52,215 nt of DNA from Gordonia araii NBRC 100433 (GTDB lineage Bacteria > Actinomycetota > Actinomycetes > Mycobacteriales > Mycobacteriaceae): positions 1-52,215 of the forward strand of contig NZ_BAEE01000089.1 of assembly GCF_000241265.1 (NCBI RefSeq). The letters run 5' to 3'. The translations under genes were made by a program, and so were the position numbers. Positions 37,711 through 46,661 of this stretch are shown here, piece after piece. The stretch's first letter is position 1, and each line of letters begins with the position of its first letter. The notes beneath the pieces were generated by a model. The model ran no database searches and had not been told where the DNA came from. It worked only from the letters and a program-made list of their open reading frames with translations.

Positions 37711-38958
37711 CTAGATGCCCATCAGCAGGTTGGCGCCGATCCACCAGCCGCCGACCCCCAGCACGGCGATGACCACGGCATACAGCGCGAGCCACACGGC
37801 GGCGGCCGTCCGCGATCGCGGTTCGGCCCCGGTCTGGAAAGGCCCGTCGTCGAATTCGTCCTCGTCGACGTCCCACTCGTCCTGACGGTCGGCGCTGTGA
37901 AGAGCGCGGGCCCCGCCGGGTTTGCCGAACAGGTCGTCGAGATCGTCTCCCGGTTCGTCGAACAGGGGATCGGCGAGCATCGCGGTTCCGTCGGGTCCGA
38001 CCGGACCGGGCGCGGCGTGCTCGCGGCGCAGGCGCGCCTCGGTGGCGCGCTCGGCCGAGCGGACGGGAGCCGGGACGGTGAACGCGGGGAGGTCCAGTTC
38101 GCGCGCCGCGTCGGCGAGAGCGGTCGCCATCTCGAAGCCGTTCGCGTAGCGGTCGCCCGGATCGCGTTCGGTGGCGCGCAGCACGATGTCGTCGAGCTGT
38201 GCGGGCACCCCGTCGACGACGTCGCCGGGAGCCGGAACGTCGTACGTCAGGCGGGCATAGGCGAGGCCGAGGGGGGTGTCGCCGTGAAACGGGGTGCGTC
38301 CGGTGAGCAGTTCGAACATCACCACCCCCGCCGAATAGACGTCGGAACGAGCGTCGGCCCGGGTGGATTCGACCTGCTCGGGGGAGAGGTAGGCGGCGGT
38401 GCCCAGAATCACGCTGGCCGAGGTGATTCCGGCCTCGGCGACCGCGCGCACCAAACCGAAGTCGGCGATCTTCACGTCGCCGTCGTCGGAGATCAAGATG
38501 TTCTCGGGCTTCACATCGCGGTGCACGAGCCCCGCCGAGTGGGCGGTGCCGAGCCCGCCGAGGACCGGGTGCAGGACCGCCGACACCGCGTGCGGGGGCA
38601 TCGGACCGCGTTCGCGCAGCAGCTCGCGCAGGCTGCCTCCTTCGACGAGCTCCATCACGAGGAACACCACGGGGTCGTCGATGCCCTGGTCGTACACGGA
38701 GACCAGGCCGGGATGCTTGAGGCCGGCGACCGCGCGTGCTTCGAACTCGAACCGCGACAGGAACACCGGATCGTCGCGGTAGGCGGCGTCCATCACTTTC
38801 ACCGCGACCCGGCGGTGCAGCCGCTCGTCGCGCCCGAGGTAGACCGCACTCATGCCTCCGCGCGCGATGAGTGCGTCGATGCGGTAGCGCCGGTCGACGA
38901 GCGAGCCGATGAGCGGGTCGCGCGACGTCGACGCCGGGGGCGGTGAGCCGGGTTTCAC
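37711..38958 (-). CDS. pknL: Serine/threonine protein kinase PknL
   Basis: Transmembrane Hanks-type kinase. 415 aa from GTG 38958. Kinase domain about 20-285: glycine loop IARGGMSAVYLG, VAVKVMD lysine, HRDVKPENIL catalytic loop, DFGLVRAVAE, and the activation loop ending GTAAYLSPEQV. A juxtamembrane stretch rich in Asp/Pro follows, then one transmembrane helix (VWLALYAVVIAVLGVGGWWI) with only a few residues outside and no PASTA domain, as in Rv2176. It faces its known substrate gene (Rv2175c homologue) across a 74-base divergent promoter region. Confidence 0.94.
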   Translation of the reverse strand: MKPGSPPPASTSRDPLIGSLVDRRYRIDALIARGGMSAVYLGRDERLHRRVAVKVMDAAYRDDPVFLSRFEFEARAVAGLKHPGLVSVYDQGIDDPVVFLVMELVEGGSLRELLRERGPMPPHAVSAVLHPVLGGLGTAHSAGLVHRDVKPENILISDDGDVKIADFGLVRAVAEAGITSASVILGTAAYLSPEQVESTRADARSDVYSAGVVMFELLTGRTPFHGDTPLGLAYARLTYDVPAPGDVVDGVPAQLDDIVLRATERDPGDRYANGFEMATALADAARELDLPAFTVPAPVRSAERATEARLRREHAAPGPVGPDGTAMLADPLFDEPGDDLDDLFGKPGGARALHSADRQDEWDVDEDEFDDGPFQTGAEPRSRTAAAVWLALYAVVIAVLGVGGWWIGANLLMGI

Positions 38959-39032
38959 CTTTGCGAATCTACCGGGCTGACCGTCGTGCACCGCGGAGGC
39001 GGAGCCGATCCGGTCTGGGTACGCTTAGACGC
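38959..39032. promoter_or_regulatory. Divergent pair of leaderless-type promoters, pknL / Rv2175c-like
   Basis: Minus strand: TAGATT (38971-38966), seven bases, GTG 38958. Plus strand: TACGCT (39020-39025), seven bases, GTG 39033. Both starts are set by these elements, and neither gene has a Shine-Dalgarno sequence. Confidence 0.6.
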
Positions 39033-39398
39033 GTGAGTTCGTTGCCGTTGTCTGACGATTGTCTGCCCGCCGACGCCGAGGCGTTGCCCCTGAGTGAGGT
39101 CGCCGGCCGGCTCGGGGTTTCGGCGAACAGGGTCAGGACCCTCATCCGTGACCATCACCTCCTCGCGGTGAGCCGCGGGGGTGAGCCGCTGGTTCCAGCG
39201 CTGTTCCTCGACGATCACGGAATCGCGAAGCATTTCACCGGTCTCGTCGAAGTGCTCTTCGACGGCGGGTTCACCCGCGACGAGGCGATGCGCTGGCTGT
39301 TCACCGAGATCGACGACCTCGGGATGTACCCGGCGGCAGCCCTGCACACACATTCGGCGCGCGAGGTGATCCGCCGGGCCCAGGCCGCGGCGTTCTAG
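39033..39398 (+). CDS. HTH DNA-binding protein, Rv2175c-like (PknL substrate)
   Basis: 121 aa. N-terminal winged helix-turn-helix (LSEVAGRLGVSANRVRTLIRDHHLLAV) followed by the actinobacterial C-terminal domain (FDGGFTRDEAMRWLF). In M. tuberculosis PknL phosphorylates Rv2175c on an N-terminal threonine and abolishes DNA binding. Here the N-terminal tail is shorter (Rv2175c is 146 aa), and no threonine occurs before the HTH, only serines at positions 2, 3 and 7. If phosphorylation is conserved, it must therefore use another residue. Confidence 0.88.
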   Translation: MSSLPLSDDCLPADAEALPLSEVAGRLGVSANRVRTLIRDHHLLAVSRGGEPLVPALFLDDHGIAKHFTGLVEVLFDGGFTRDEAMRWLFTEIDDLGMYPAAALHTHSAREVIRRAQAAAF

Positions 39399-39417
39399 TG
39401 TCGGCCGGCTGCTCCGC

Positions 39418-40833
39418 TCACGCCGGAGCCGGCGTCATCCGCGGCTCGTCGAAACCGAAGCCTTTGGTCGACTCGTCGTGGTGGGTGTAGGCCATGGCGA
39501 TGTCGTGGTAGCGCTTGGCGAACGCCGACACGGCGTCGATGACCTGGTCGATGCCGGGCGGGCCGTTGCGGTACACGACGCGCCGCACCATCCGCGTCCC
39601 CGGAACACGGTCGCGGAGTCCGGCCGCGCGGGCGTTCAGCATCGCCATCCGCTCGAAGAGTTCGCCGTGAATCCGGTAGGGCACGTCGAATTCCGGTGCC
39701 CCTTCGACGAAGTCGCGGACCTCGTCGAGGCCGAATACCGGGACGAGCGGGGCGATCGCGCCGCTCGCGAACACCTTGCAACCGGCCGTCACGAGCAGTG
39801 ACCGCGCGATCCCCGGCCACCAGGACAGGTAGGTGTCGGCGAGGGCGTCGACCGGCTGCCGAACGGTGTGCATCAACTCCTCCCGCCACCCGGACGGATC
39901 GCCGCCGCGGGAGAAGATGTAGTCGAGCGAACGGATCATCTCCTCCCCGTCGCGCGCGCGGAGGCGCTCCGGCGCCCCGATGAGGTGGCCCAGCCATCCC
40001 GCGTACATCGCGATGTCGTCGAGATCGCGCGCGGAGAGCTTGCGGCCGAGTCGGTGGTCGACGAGACGGGTGAGCAGGGGTCCGTTGCCGAAGGCGAGCA
40101 ACGACGTCGCCGCGATCGGCTCGCCGTAGCGGAGATAGTGGTCGTCGCCCCAGGCGCGGCGCAGCCCCCGGCTGGCCAGGGCGTGCATGAGGCGCACCCG
40201 GATGATGGTCCGGAAGACCTCCGAGCCCGGATCGTAGATGTCGGGCTTGGTGGCCAACGCGAACATTCGGAAGGTTTCGGCGTAGCGCCGCACCGAGTCC
40301 CGCTTGAATCGCCCGGTCGCCCCGGTGGCGGCGGAGATGTCACTGGTCATCGCCGTTTCGAACAACGCCCATCCGACGACGAGGCGTTGCGCCGAGAGTG
40401 AGGCGGTGGAGATGAGGATCCGCCCCCGGTCGGCGGACTTCTGGTCGAACCACGCCGGTCGGTCGGTGATGCGGCCGAAGAACTCGACCAGCTCGGCCCG
40501 TGGATCGTCGACGGTGTCGATGCCGTGGGCGAGGGCTTGTTCGAACAGCGGTCGCATCGTCTTGGAGCCTTCGCGGTCGAACAGGTCGACGACCGGGATC
40601 GAATGCTCGTCCGCCTGCCAGAACATGTCGTCGCGGACTCGCGTGAAGTCGGATTCCTCGATCGTCGGCTCGATGTCGCGCCACGGGCCGAAGAGGTATT
40701 CGCGGCTGGGCAGCCATCGGCGTGCGAACTGGTCGCGTCCCGGCGGGATCGGCCGAAGCGGCCTGTCCTCGTGGTCGCGGCGGTTGAAGTCGAAGTCGGC
40801 GAGTGTCGGCACTGCCTCATGAAGTGTGGCCAT
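39418..40833 (-). CDS. DUF2236 (MpaB/rubber-oxygenase fold) haem protein
   Basis: 471 aa. Belongs to the family of latex-clearing protein Lcp and fungal MpaB. Aligning to the LcpK30 triad as I remember it (Arg164, Thr168, axial His198), the same spacing occurs here: R183 and T187 in RRYAETFRM, and H217 in RLMHALASR. A b-type haem is therefore expected. Unlike secreted Lcp there is no Tat or Sec signal (it starts MATLHEAVPTLADFDFN), implying a cytoplasmic oxygenase for another substrate. Divergent from a TetR gene that probably represses it. Confidence 0.85.
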   Translation of the reverse strand: MATLHEAVPTLADFDFNRRDHEDRPLRPIPPGRDQFARRWLPSREYLFGPWRDIEPTIEESDFTRVRDDMFWQADEHSIPVVDLFDREGSKTMRPLFEQALAHGIDTVDDPRAELVEFFGRITDRPAWFDQKSADRGRILISTASLSAQRLVVGWALFETAMTSDISAATGATGRFKRDSVRRYAETFRMFALATKPDIYDPGSEVFRTIIRVRLMHALASRGLRRAWGDDHYLRYGEPIAATSLLAFGNGPLLTRLVDHRLGRKLSARDLDDIAMYAGWLGHLIGAPERLRARDGEEMIRSLDYIFSRGGDPSGWREELMHTVRQPVDALADTYLSWWPGIARSLLVTAGCKVFASGAIAPLVPVFGLDEVRDFVEGAPEFDVPYRIHGELFERMAMLNARAAGLRDRVPGTRMVRRVVYRNGPPGIDQVIDAVSAFAKRYHDIAMAYTHHDESTKGFGFDEPRMTPAPA

Positions 40834-40887
40834 AGTCACATCTTGCACAAATGCAACGAATAGCGCAAGATTGTTGCAATCATGCAA
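40834..40887. promoter_or_regulatory. Symmetric divergent promoter/operator of the DUF2236-TetR pair
   Basis: Two TTGCA-N4-TGCAA palindromes lie at 40843-40856 and 40874-40887, 31 bp apart centre to centre. Plus strand promoter: TTGCAC, 17 bp, CAAGAT, then ten bases to the tetR ATG. Minus strand promoter: TTGCGC, 17 bp, CAAGAT, then six bases to the DUF2236 ATG. The palindromes cover promoter elements of both genes, and the second includes the tetR start codon. Confidence 0.7.
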
Positions 40888-41484
40888 ACGGCGACGATCC
40901 TTCCCTTCCCGCAACTCATCGAGCGGCTTCCCGCGCTGCCGCCGCCGCGGCTCGATCCGCTGCTCGATGCGACGGTCGTCTGCCTGGCCCGTCATGGCCT
41001 GTCGAAGACGTCGGTGAGCGATATCGCGCGCGAGATGGGGGTCGCGCCGAGCACCGTCTACCGCAATGTCGGTTCCGTCGACAACGCGGTGTTGCTGGTC
41101 ATCGCCCGGGACGGTCACCGATTGATCCAGCGCATACCCGAGGTCATCGCCGACGTCGAAGGGCCCCGGGTGATCACGGTCTTTCTCGCCGAGGCGATCC
41201 GCCGATGCCGCGACCACCCGGTCGTCGGCAAGATCCTGCGCGACGAGGCGGAGTGGGTTGGCAAGCTGGCGACCCGCAGGCTCGACAGCCTGTTGCAGGA
41301 GTCGGCCGACGTCGCCGCGCCCCTGCTGGCCGCGGCCATGGCCGCCGGCGTCGTTCGCGAGCAGGATCCCATGACGCTGGCGCACTGGATCGTGCGCATC
41401 TGGTCCACCTGCATCTTCTCGCCGCCGCCTGGCGATCTGACCGAGGCACTGGACTTCCTGCTGCTTCCCGTGCTGCAGCCGTAG
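40882..41484 (+). CDS. TetR-family transcriptional regulator
   Basis: 200 aa. HTH at about 35-65 (GLSKTSVSDIAREMGVAPSTVYRNVGS), and an all-helical C-terminal ligand domain (about 75-195) unlike well-known TetR subgroups. The start codon lies within its putative operator, implying tight autorepression. Probably controls the divergent DUF2236 gene and itself. The ligand may be the oxygenase substrate, but this is inference. Convergent with crtB, 33 bases away. Confidence 0.88.
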   Translation: MQTATILPFPQLIERLPALPPPRLDPLLDATVVCLARHGLSKTSVSDIAREMGVAPSTVYRNVGSVDNAVLLVIARDGHRLIQRIPEVIADVEGPRVITVFLAEAIRRCRDHPVVGKILRDEAEWVGKLATRRLDSLLQESADVAAPLLAAAMAAGVVREQDPMTLAHWIVRIWSTCIFSPPPGDLTEALDFLLLPVLQP

Positions 41485-41517
41485 TCCGAGCGACGGCCGG
41501 ATCTTGTTCGGCGAGAC

Positions 41518-42414
41518 TCAGAACAAGGCCGCGGCCGCGTGCCGGAGGCGCGTGCGGACCCCGACGACCGCCCGGTCGGAGAACACCTCGTAGTGATTCT
41601 CGGCGAGAACGCGCAGGATGTCGGCATAGGAGCGGGCGGCCGCCCGAATCGCCGGCCTGGTGCGCCCGGGCAGTGCGTCGATCGCCGGCGAGGCTCGGTG
41701 ATACCAATCCCGGTTCACCGCCGCCAGGTGGGCCAGCGCTCGGCGCAGTTGGGGAGTCGTCTCGCCGCGCGCCCGACAGGCGCGCAGGTGCGCCTCGTCG
41801 ACGCCGAACGCGGCCAAGTCGTCGGCGGGCAGATAGATCCGGTCGCGGTCGAGATCCTCGGCGACGTCGCGCAGGAAATTGGTCAGCTGGAACGCCTCGC
41901 CGAGCATGGCCGCGCCCGTCGCCGTGACGGGATCGTCGGGATCGGCGCCGAGCACCCGCACCAGCATCAGGCCGATGACGGCCGCCGAACCGCGGGTGTA
42001 CTCGCGCAGATGCGCCATGTCGAGGTACCGCGGGGTGAACTCCGGCGCCGACGGGAGGTCCATGCGCATGGACCGTTCGAAGTCGGTGAAGTAGGCCGGG
42101 TCGATGTCGAAGATGGCGACCGAATCGGCAACCGCCGCAAGGAGATCCGTGGTCTCGGCGCTCGAATGGACGGGCATCCCGCGCAGGGCTGCGTCCAGCC
42201 CGGCGAACAGTTCGTCGAGACGGGCGACGGGACTGCTCTCGCCGACTTGCCGCACGTCCACGATGTCGTCGGCGACGCGGGCGAAACCGTAGAGCGCGTG
42301 TACCGCCCGGCGATTGCGGCGGGGGAGCAGGGTGGCGGCGAGATGATAGGTGCGGCCGTGCCGCGCGGACAGTCGCGCCGCGATCCGGTAGCCGCGCTCG
42401 GGATCGGCGCTCAT
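41518..42414 (-). CDS. crtB: Phytoene synthase
   Basis: Condenses two geranylgeranyl diphosphates to phytoene, the first committed step of C40 carotenoids. 298 aa. Two aspartate-rich motifs, ALYGFARVADDIVD and QLTNFLRDVAEDLDRDRIYLP, place it in the trans-isoprenyl diphosphate head-to-head synthases. Squalene synthase-like function is the alternative, but the crtI neighbour favours phytoene. ATG overlaps the mptA stop (ATGA). Last gene of the lppM-to-crtB operon. Confidence 0.9.
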   Translation of the reverse strand: MSADPERGYRIAARLSARHGRTYHLAATLLPRRNRRAVHALYGFARVADDIVDVRQVGESSPVARLDELFAGLDAALRGMPVHSSAETTDLLAAVADSVAIFDIDPAYFTDFERSMRMDLPSAPEFTPRYLDMAHLREYTRGSAAVIGLMLVRVLGADPDDPVTATGAAMLGEAFQLTNFLRDVAEDLDRDRIYLPADDLAAFGVDEAHLRACRARGETTPQLRRALAHLAAVNRDWYHRASPAIDALPGRTRPAIRAAARSYADILRVLAENHYEVFSDRAVVGVRTRLRHAAAALF

Positions 42415-44009
42415 CGCACCGGCGGGTCGGGAATGCCCGCCAGGCGGCGCAGGCGCAGCGGGTCGGGGCGCAGGAGCGCGATCGCGGCCAACGCCCCGAG
42501 CGCGAACGCCAGCAGCAGCTCGAGCGGTTTGTACAACAGGATCGAGTCGTCGGGCTGGAACACGATCAGCTGCACCGTCGAGGCGAACACGACGACGGCG
42601 CGCACCCAGCCGGGCAGGGTGAACGCAACCGCCAGGCACAGCACCCACGTGTAGTACCAGGGCAGCGTCGACGGCTCCAGCAGGAGCACGGCGAGCATCG
42701 CCAACACCATCCCGGCCATCGCACTCCGCTCCGACTGGCGGAAGCGGATCCACATCGCGACGAGCAGGACCGCGAGGACGACGGCGCCGACCGCGCGCGT
42801 GTAGACCAGTACGGCCTGCAGGTTCCAGGCCTGCCACGGTGCCGCGATCCACGTCACGAGATGGCCGACCAGGGTCGGGATCGACAGCCAGTTGATGATG
42901 CGGCCGGCCCAGGTCAGGCCGGTCAGCCAGCCGATGCCGAGCCCGCTGCAGGCGGAGATCAGCGCGAAGACCGCCAGCGGGATCGTCGCCGTGGCGGCGA
43001 ACACCGCGGCCACCCTGCCCCTCGTCAACGGCTGCCCGGGATCCGTCTCATCGGCTCGGTCGCGCAGGTGCGCCAGCCATATCCAGAAGACGAAGGGAAT
43101 CGCGATCGCCGCCGTGATCTTGATCGTCGCCGCCAGGCCGAGCACGGCGAGCCCGGTCACGTGCCACCACGAACATCCCCCTCGCTTCGCTCGACCGGTC
43201 ACCGCGAGCGCGACGCCGGCGACCAGCACCCCCATCATCAGCAGTTCGACGTGGGCGCCCGCCACGAGGTGGATCAGAATCATCGGATTCAGCACCGCCA
43301 GCCACAGCCCCTGCTGCGGCGAGGCGCCGAAATGCCGCGCCAGCCGGGGGATCGCCCACAGGCTGAGCAGCAGGCCGGGAATCAGGACCGCCCGCATGAG
43401 CTGAACGCCGAGGATGACATTGCCGTCGGCAAGAGCGACGACCCCTCGGCCGAGCCACATGAAAGTGGGTCCGTAGGGGGCGGTCGTCGCCGCCCAGACC
43501 TGGGCCATCGAGTCGAGCATCGGACCCGGCTGGTGCACCGGGCCGTCGGAGTACGGGTTGAAGCCCGCGCGGAACACCTCCGCCTGCGCGAGGTAGGCGT
43601 AGACATCGCGGCTGTAGACCGGCACGGTCATCGTCAGCGGTGCCGCCCAGGCGAGCACCGCCGCCCGCATCTGCCGCACTCCGATGCCGTCACCGGCGGC
43701 AACGATACGGCCGATCCTCACCCAGCAGAACACGAGCAGCGCGACGCCGGTCCAGAACAGCACCGCGGCAAGCGTCTTGCCGTGTCCGTAGGTGATCCAC
43801 GCCCACCCGGCATCCTGTGCCGCCGTGTTGACCCGCGGGATATCGGCGACGCCGAACGCGCCGAGGGCCACCAGGACGGACCCGAGCATGCCGACGGGGA
43901 ACTCCCACCGCCGCCACCACGAGAGAACCCTTTCGCGGCGCCCGACCGTCGCAAGATCGCCTTCGCCGCGCTCGACCGTCACGGTGCGATCGTAGTCGGC
44001 GCGGGTCAC
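42411..44009 (-). CDS. mptA: Alpha-1,6-mannopyranosyltransferase MptA-like
   Basis: GT-C membrane enzyme that extends the alpha-1,6-mannan backbone of lipomannan/LAM using polyprenyl-phosphomannose. 532 aa; Rv2174 is 516. About 12 transmembrane helices. The acidic catalytic loop is YSRDVYAYLAQAEVFRAGFNPY in part, followed by AAPLTMT and PYGPTFMWLGRG features of the MptA/MptB family. The start GTG 44009 overlaps the crtI stop (GTGA), and its stop overlaps crtB. It is therefore locked between two carotenoid genes in one transcript. Confidence 0.9.
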   Translation of the reverse strand: MTRADYDRTVTVERGEGDLATVGRRERVLSWWRRWEFPVGMLGSVLVALGAFGVADIPRVNTAAQDAGWAWITYGHGKTLAAVLFWTGVALLVFCWVRIGRIVAAGDGIGVRQMRAAVLAWAAPLTMTVPVYSRDVYAYLAQAEVFRAGFNPYSDGPVHQPGPMLDSMAQVWAATTAPYGPTFMWLGRGVVALADGNVILGVQLMRAVLIPGLLLSLWAIPRLARHFGASPQQGLWLAVLNPMILIHLVAGAHVELLMMGVLVAGVALAVTGRAKRGGCSWWHVTGLAVLGLAATIKITAAIAIPFVFWIWLAHLRDRADETDPGQPLTRGRVAAVFAATATIPLAVFALISACSGLGIGWLTGLTWAGRIINWLSIPTLVGHLVTWIAAPWQAWNLQAVLVYTRAVGAVVLAVLLVAMWIRFRQSERSAMAGMVLAMLAVLLLEPSTLPWYYTWVLCLAVAFTLPGWVRAVVVFASTVQLIVFQPDDSILLYKPLELLLAFALGALAAIALLRPDPLRLRRLAGIPDPPVR

Positions 44010-45586
44010 CACGACCCGCGACCGGGCATCGGGGCGATCCGGTCGGCGGCCAGGCGACCGGAGACGAGGACCGGCGGGATGCCCACCCCGGGAACGGTGT
44101 CGGCGCCGGCCAAGACCAGGTTCGGTCTGCGCCGGTCCAGGTTCGGTGTGCGCAGCGGTCCCGTTTGAGCGACCGTGTGCGCGGCGGCGAACGGTGTGCC
44201 GGCCGCATACCCCCGCTGCGCCCACGTGGCCGGGGTGTCGACGCGTAGCACTTCGGCGGTGTCGACGCCGGGGTAGCCGCGCTCGGCCAGCACCCTGAGC
44301 TCCCGGCCGACGTAGTCGGCGGCGAGTTCGGCCCAGGGCAGATCGGCGGATTCGGTGTTGGGGCAGGGCCACAGCACCGACACCGATTCGCGGCCACCGG
44401 AGCGGAAACCCTCGGGGGAGGTGATGGCCGGGCGGGTGATGAGGACGGAAGGGTCGCTCATCAGGCGCCCGCCCCCTCGTCGGCGCGGCGCGATCTCGGC
44501 GAAGGTCGTCTCCCACGCCTCCCCGAAGTCGATGGTGTGGTGGTGTCCGGGCCACCGCGCCGTCGCCGCTTCGTCGACGACGAGATGGGCGACGACCGCA
44601 CTCGGGGAGTAGCGGATCCGGCGCGATGACCGGCCGCGCGATCCGTCGCCGCCTAGCAGCCGGCGCACCGTCGCCGCACCGCAGGCCGCGACCACGGCGT
44701 CGGCGGGCAACACGTCGGTTCCGCCGTCGGCGTCGGCGATGCGGACCCCGGTGATCCGCCGGCCGGTCCGTTCGAAGCCGGTCGCCCTGGTGGCCATCCG
44801 CAGATCACCGCCGGATTCGGCGAAAGCCTCGGCAAGGACCTGCGGCAGCCGGCCCATGCCCGGCGCCGGATAGGAGACGCCGCGGCCGATGTCCATGTGA
44901 GCGATGACGGCGTAGATCGCTGCTGCCCGGGCGGGTGGCACCCCGGCATAGAGCGCCTGGAACGAGTAGACCCGTTGCAGCCGTTCGTCTTTCACGAAGC
45001 GGTCGATGGCTCCGGTCAGGCCGCGGACGGCACCGTGACGGATGAGCCCGCCGGTGGCCGCGCGCATGTCGCCGCGCAGATAGTCGGCGACGCGATCGTG
45101 ATTGCGGTCGATGAAGTGCGGAAACTCGATGTCGTAGAGGCCTTCCAGCCAGCCGCTGAGTCGTTCGACACCGTCGGCGGCCTCGGTACCGAAGGCGTCG
45201 GCCACCGCGGCGATCCGCGCATCGCGATCGCGGGCGACGCCGAGCACGGTGCCGTCGGCGAACCGCGCGGCGTAGGCCGGGTCCACCGGGCGCAGCGACA
45301 GCCGGGCCGCCGCCTCGTCTCGGTCGACGCCGACCGCGCGAAGCGCGTCGAAGGCCAGCTCGGGCATGGTGAGGATCGTGGCGCCGGTGTCGAATCGATG
45401 GGTGCTGCCGTCCTGCGCGTGTAGCGTCTCGGTGCGGACGAGGCCGCCGGGCCGTTGCCCGGCTTCGACGACCGTGACCGTGCGCCCGGTGCCGCGCAGA
45501 TGCAGCGCGGCCGACAATCCGGCCAGTCCGGCACCGATGACGACGACCCGGTCCGTCGGACCGGTGACGCGTCGCGACTCGCCCAC
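44006..45586 (-). CDS. crtI: Phytoene desaturase / carotenoid dehydrogenase
   Basis: FAD enzyme introducing double bases into phytoene to give lycopene or a related polyene. 526 aa. N-terminal dinucleotide fold VVVIGAGLAGLSAALHLRGTG with the acidic ribose-binding residue in VVEAG, and the C-terminal FAD motif NLVLAGADTVPGVGIPPVLVSG. GTG 45586 lies four bases after the GGPP synthase stop. Between them, the synthase, this enzyme and CrtB supply the steps from C5 units to coloured carotene. No lycopene cyclase is visible in the window. Confidence 0.91.
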   Translation of the reverse strand: MGESRRVTGPTDRVVVIGAGLAGLSAALHLRGTGRTVTVVEAGQRPGGLVRTETLHAQDGSTHRFDTGATILTMPELAFDALRAVGVDRDEAAARLSLRPVDPAYAARFADGTVLGVARDRDARIAAVADAFGTEAADGVERLSGWLEGLYDIEFPHFIDRNHDRVADYLRGDMRAATGGLIRHGAVRGLTGAIDRFVKDERLQRVYSFQALYAGVPPARAAAIYAVIAHMDIGRGVSYPAPGMGRLPQVLAEAFAESGGDLRMATRATGFERTGRRITGVRIADADGGTDVLPADAVVAACGAATVRRLLGGDGSRGRSSRRIRYSPSAVVAHLVVDEAATARWPGHHHTIDFGEAWETTFAEIAPRRRGGGRLMSDPSVLITRPAITSPEGFRSGGRESVSVLWPCPNTESADLPWAELAADYVGRELRVLAERGYPGVDTAEVLRVDTPATWAQRGYAAGTPFAAAHTVAQTGPLRTPNLDRRRPNLVLAGADTVPGVGIPPVLVSGRLAADRIAPMPGRGSW

Positions 45587-45590
45587 GGCG

Positions 45591-46661
45591 CTACGCTGCC
45601 CGGTGCGTGATGCGGTGGGCCAGGTCGGCGAGCGATTCCCGCGCCTGCGGAGACGTCGGCAACGACTCGATCCCCGCGAGCGCGTGCGACAGCGCGCTGT
45701 CGATGCGGTTCTCCACAGCCGCCTGCGCGCCGGACTCGGTGAGGATCGCCCTCGCCCGGGCGAGGGACGCGTCGTCGAGGTCGGTGCCGAGCGACGCGCG
45801 CAGCGCCGCCGCCTGCTCGTCGGTGACCCTGGCGAACCCCTCGGCGACCAGTACGGTGCGCTTTCCGGTGATCAGATCGTCACCGGACGGCTTGCCGGTG
45901 ACCGCCGGGTCGCCGTAGACGCCGAGGAGGTCGTCGCGCAGCTGGAACGCCAAGCCGAGATTGAGCCCGATGGCGCGCAGCTCACCGACGAGGTCGTCGC
46001 CTGCGCCGCCCAGCACCGCGCCCAGCTGCAGGGGGCGAGCGACCGTGTATCCGGCGGTTTTGTACGCGATCACCCGCTCGGCGGCCGCGAGGGATTCGTC
46101 GCGGGACGCCTCGTTGGCGATGTCGAGCAGCTGGCCCGAGAGCACTTCGGTGCGCATGGTCGACCAGACCGGTGCGACGCGTGCGGGCAGCGGCGCCGCG
46201 AGATCGTCGGCCCAGGCCAGCGCCAGATCGCCGATGAGGATCGCCATCGACTCGCCGAACCGGCCGGCGTCGCCGAGCCAGCGCCCCTCCCGGTGGCGGT
46301 CGGCGAAGACCCGGTGCACCGTCGGGTTGCCGCGCCGGGTGGCCGAAGCGTCGATGATGTCGTCGTGGACCAGGGCACAGGCCTGGACGAGTTCGAGTGC
46401 GGCGCCGAGATCGATCATCGCCTCGTCGGTGTCGTCGGCCGGGTGATCCCCGGCTCCCGACGTCGCGTGCGCCACCTCCCGGCCGGCGTGGGCGAACAGC
46501 GGTCGCACCCGCTTACCGCCGCCGAGGACGAAGGCGGCGAGCGCATCGGTCGCTTCGACGACGGCCGGTCCGATCGGCTCAGCATCGGAGCGGGCTGTCT
46601 CGAACAGCTCGGCCAGGCGAGCCTCGACGGCGGTGGCCAGGGCCGCGGGTGATCCGCTCAC
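45591..46661 (-). CDS. Polyprenyl (geranylgeranyl) diphosphate synthase, IdsA2/CrtE-like
   Basis: 356 aa. First aspartate-rich motif in LVHDDIIDASATRRGNPT and second in FQLRDDLLGVYGDP, with GGGKRVRPLF for substrate phosphate binding. Rv2173 (IdsA2) lies at the equivalent place beside mptA. In this genome the neighbouring crtI and crtB make GGPP for carotenoids the likely product, although use for prenyl lipid carriers is not excluded. GTG 46661 overlaps the lppM stop (GTGA). Confidence 0.9.
   Translation of the reverse strand: MSGSPAALATAVEARLAELFETARSDAEPIGPAVVEATDALAAFVLGGGKRVRPLFAHAGREVAHATSGAGDHPADDTDEAMIDLGAALELVQACALVHDDIIDASATRRGNPTVHRVFADRHREGRWLGDAGRFGESMAILIGDLALAWADDLAAPLPARVAPVWSTMRTEVLSGQLLDIANEASRDESLAAAERVIAYKTAGYTVARPLQLGAVLGGAGDDLVGELRAIGLNLGLAFQLRDDLLGVYGDPAVTGKPSGDDLITGKRTVLVAEGFARVTDEQAAALRASLGTDLDDASLARARAILTESGAQAAVENRIDSALSHALAGIESLPTSPQARESLADLAHRITHRAA

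Noticed and set aside
39398..39425. Terminator between the Rv2175c-like and DUF2236 genes
   Set aside because: Only an imperfect GC-rich inverted repeat across the stop codons, with no T-tract.
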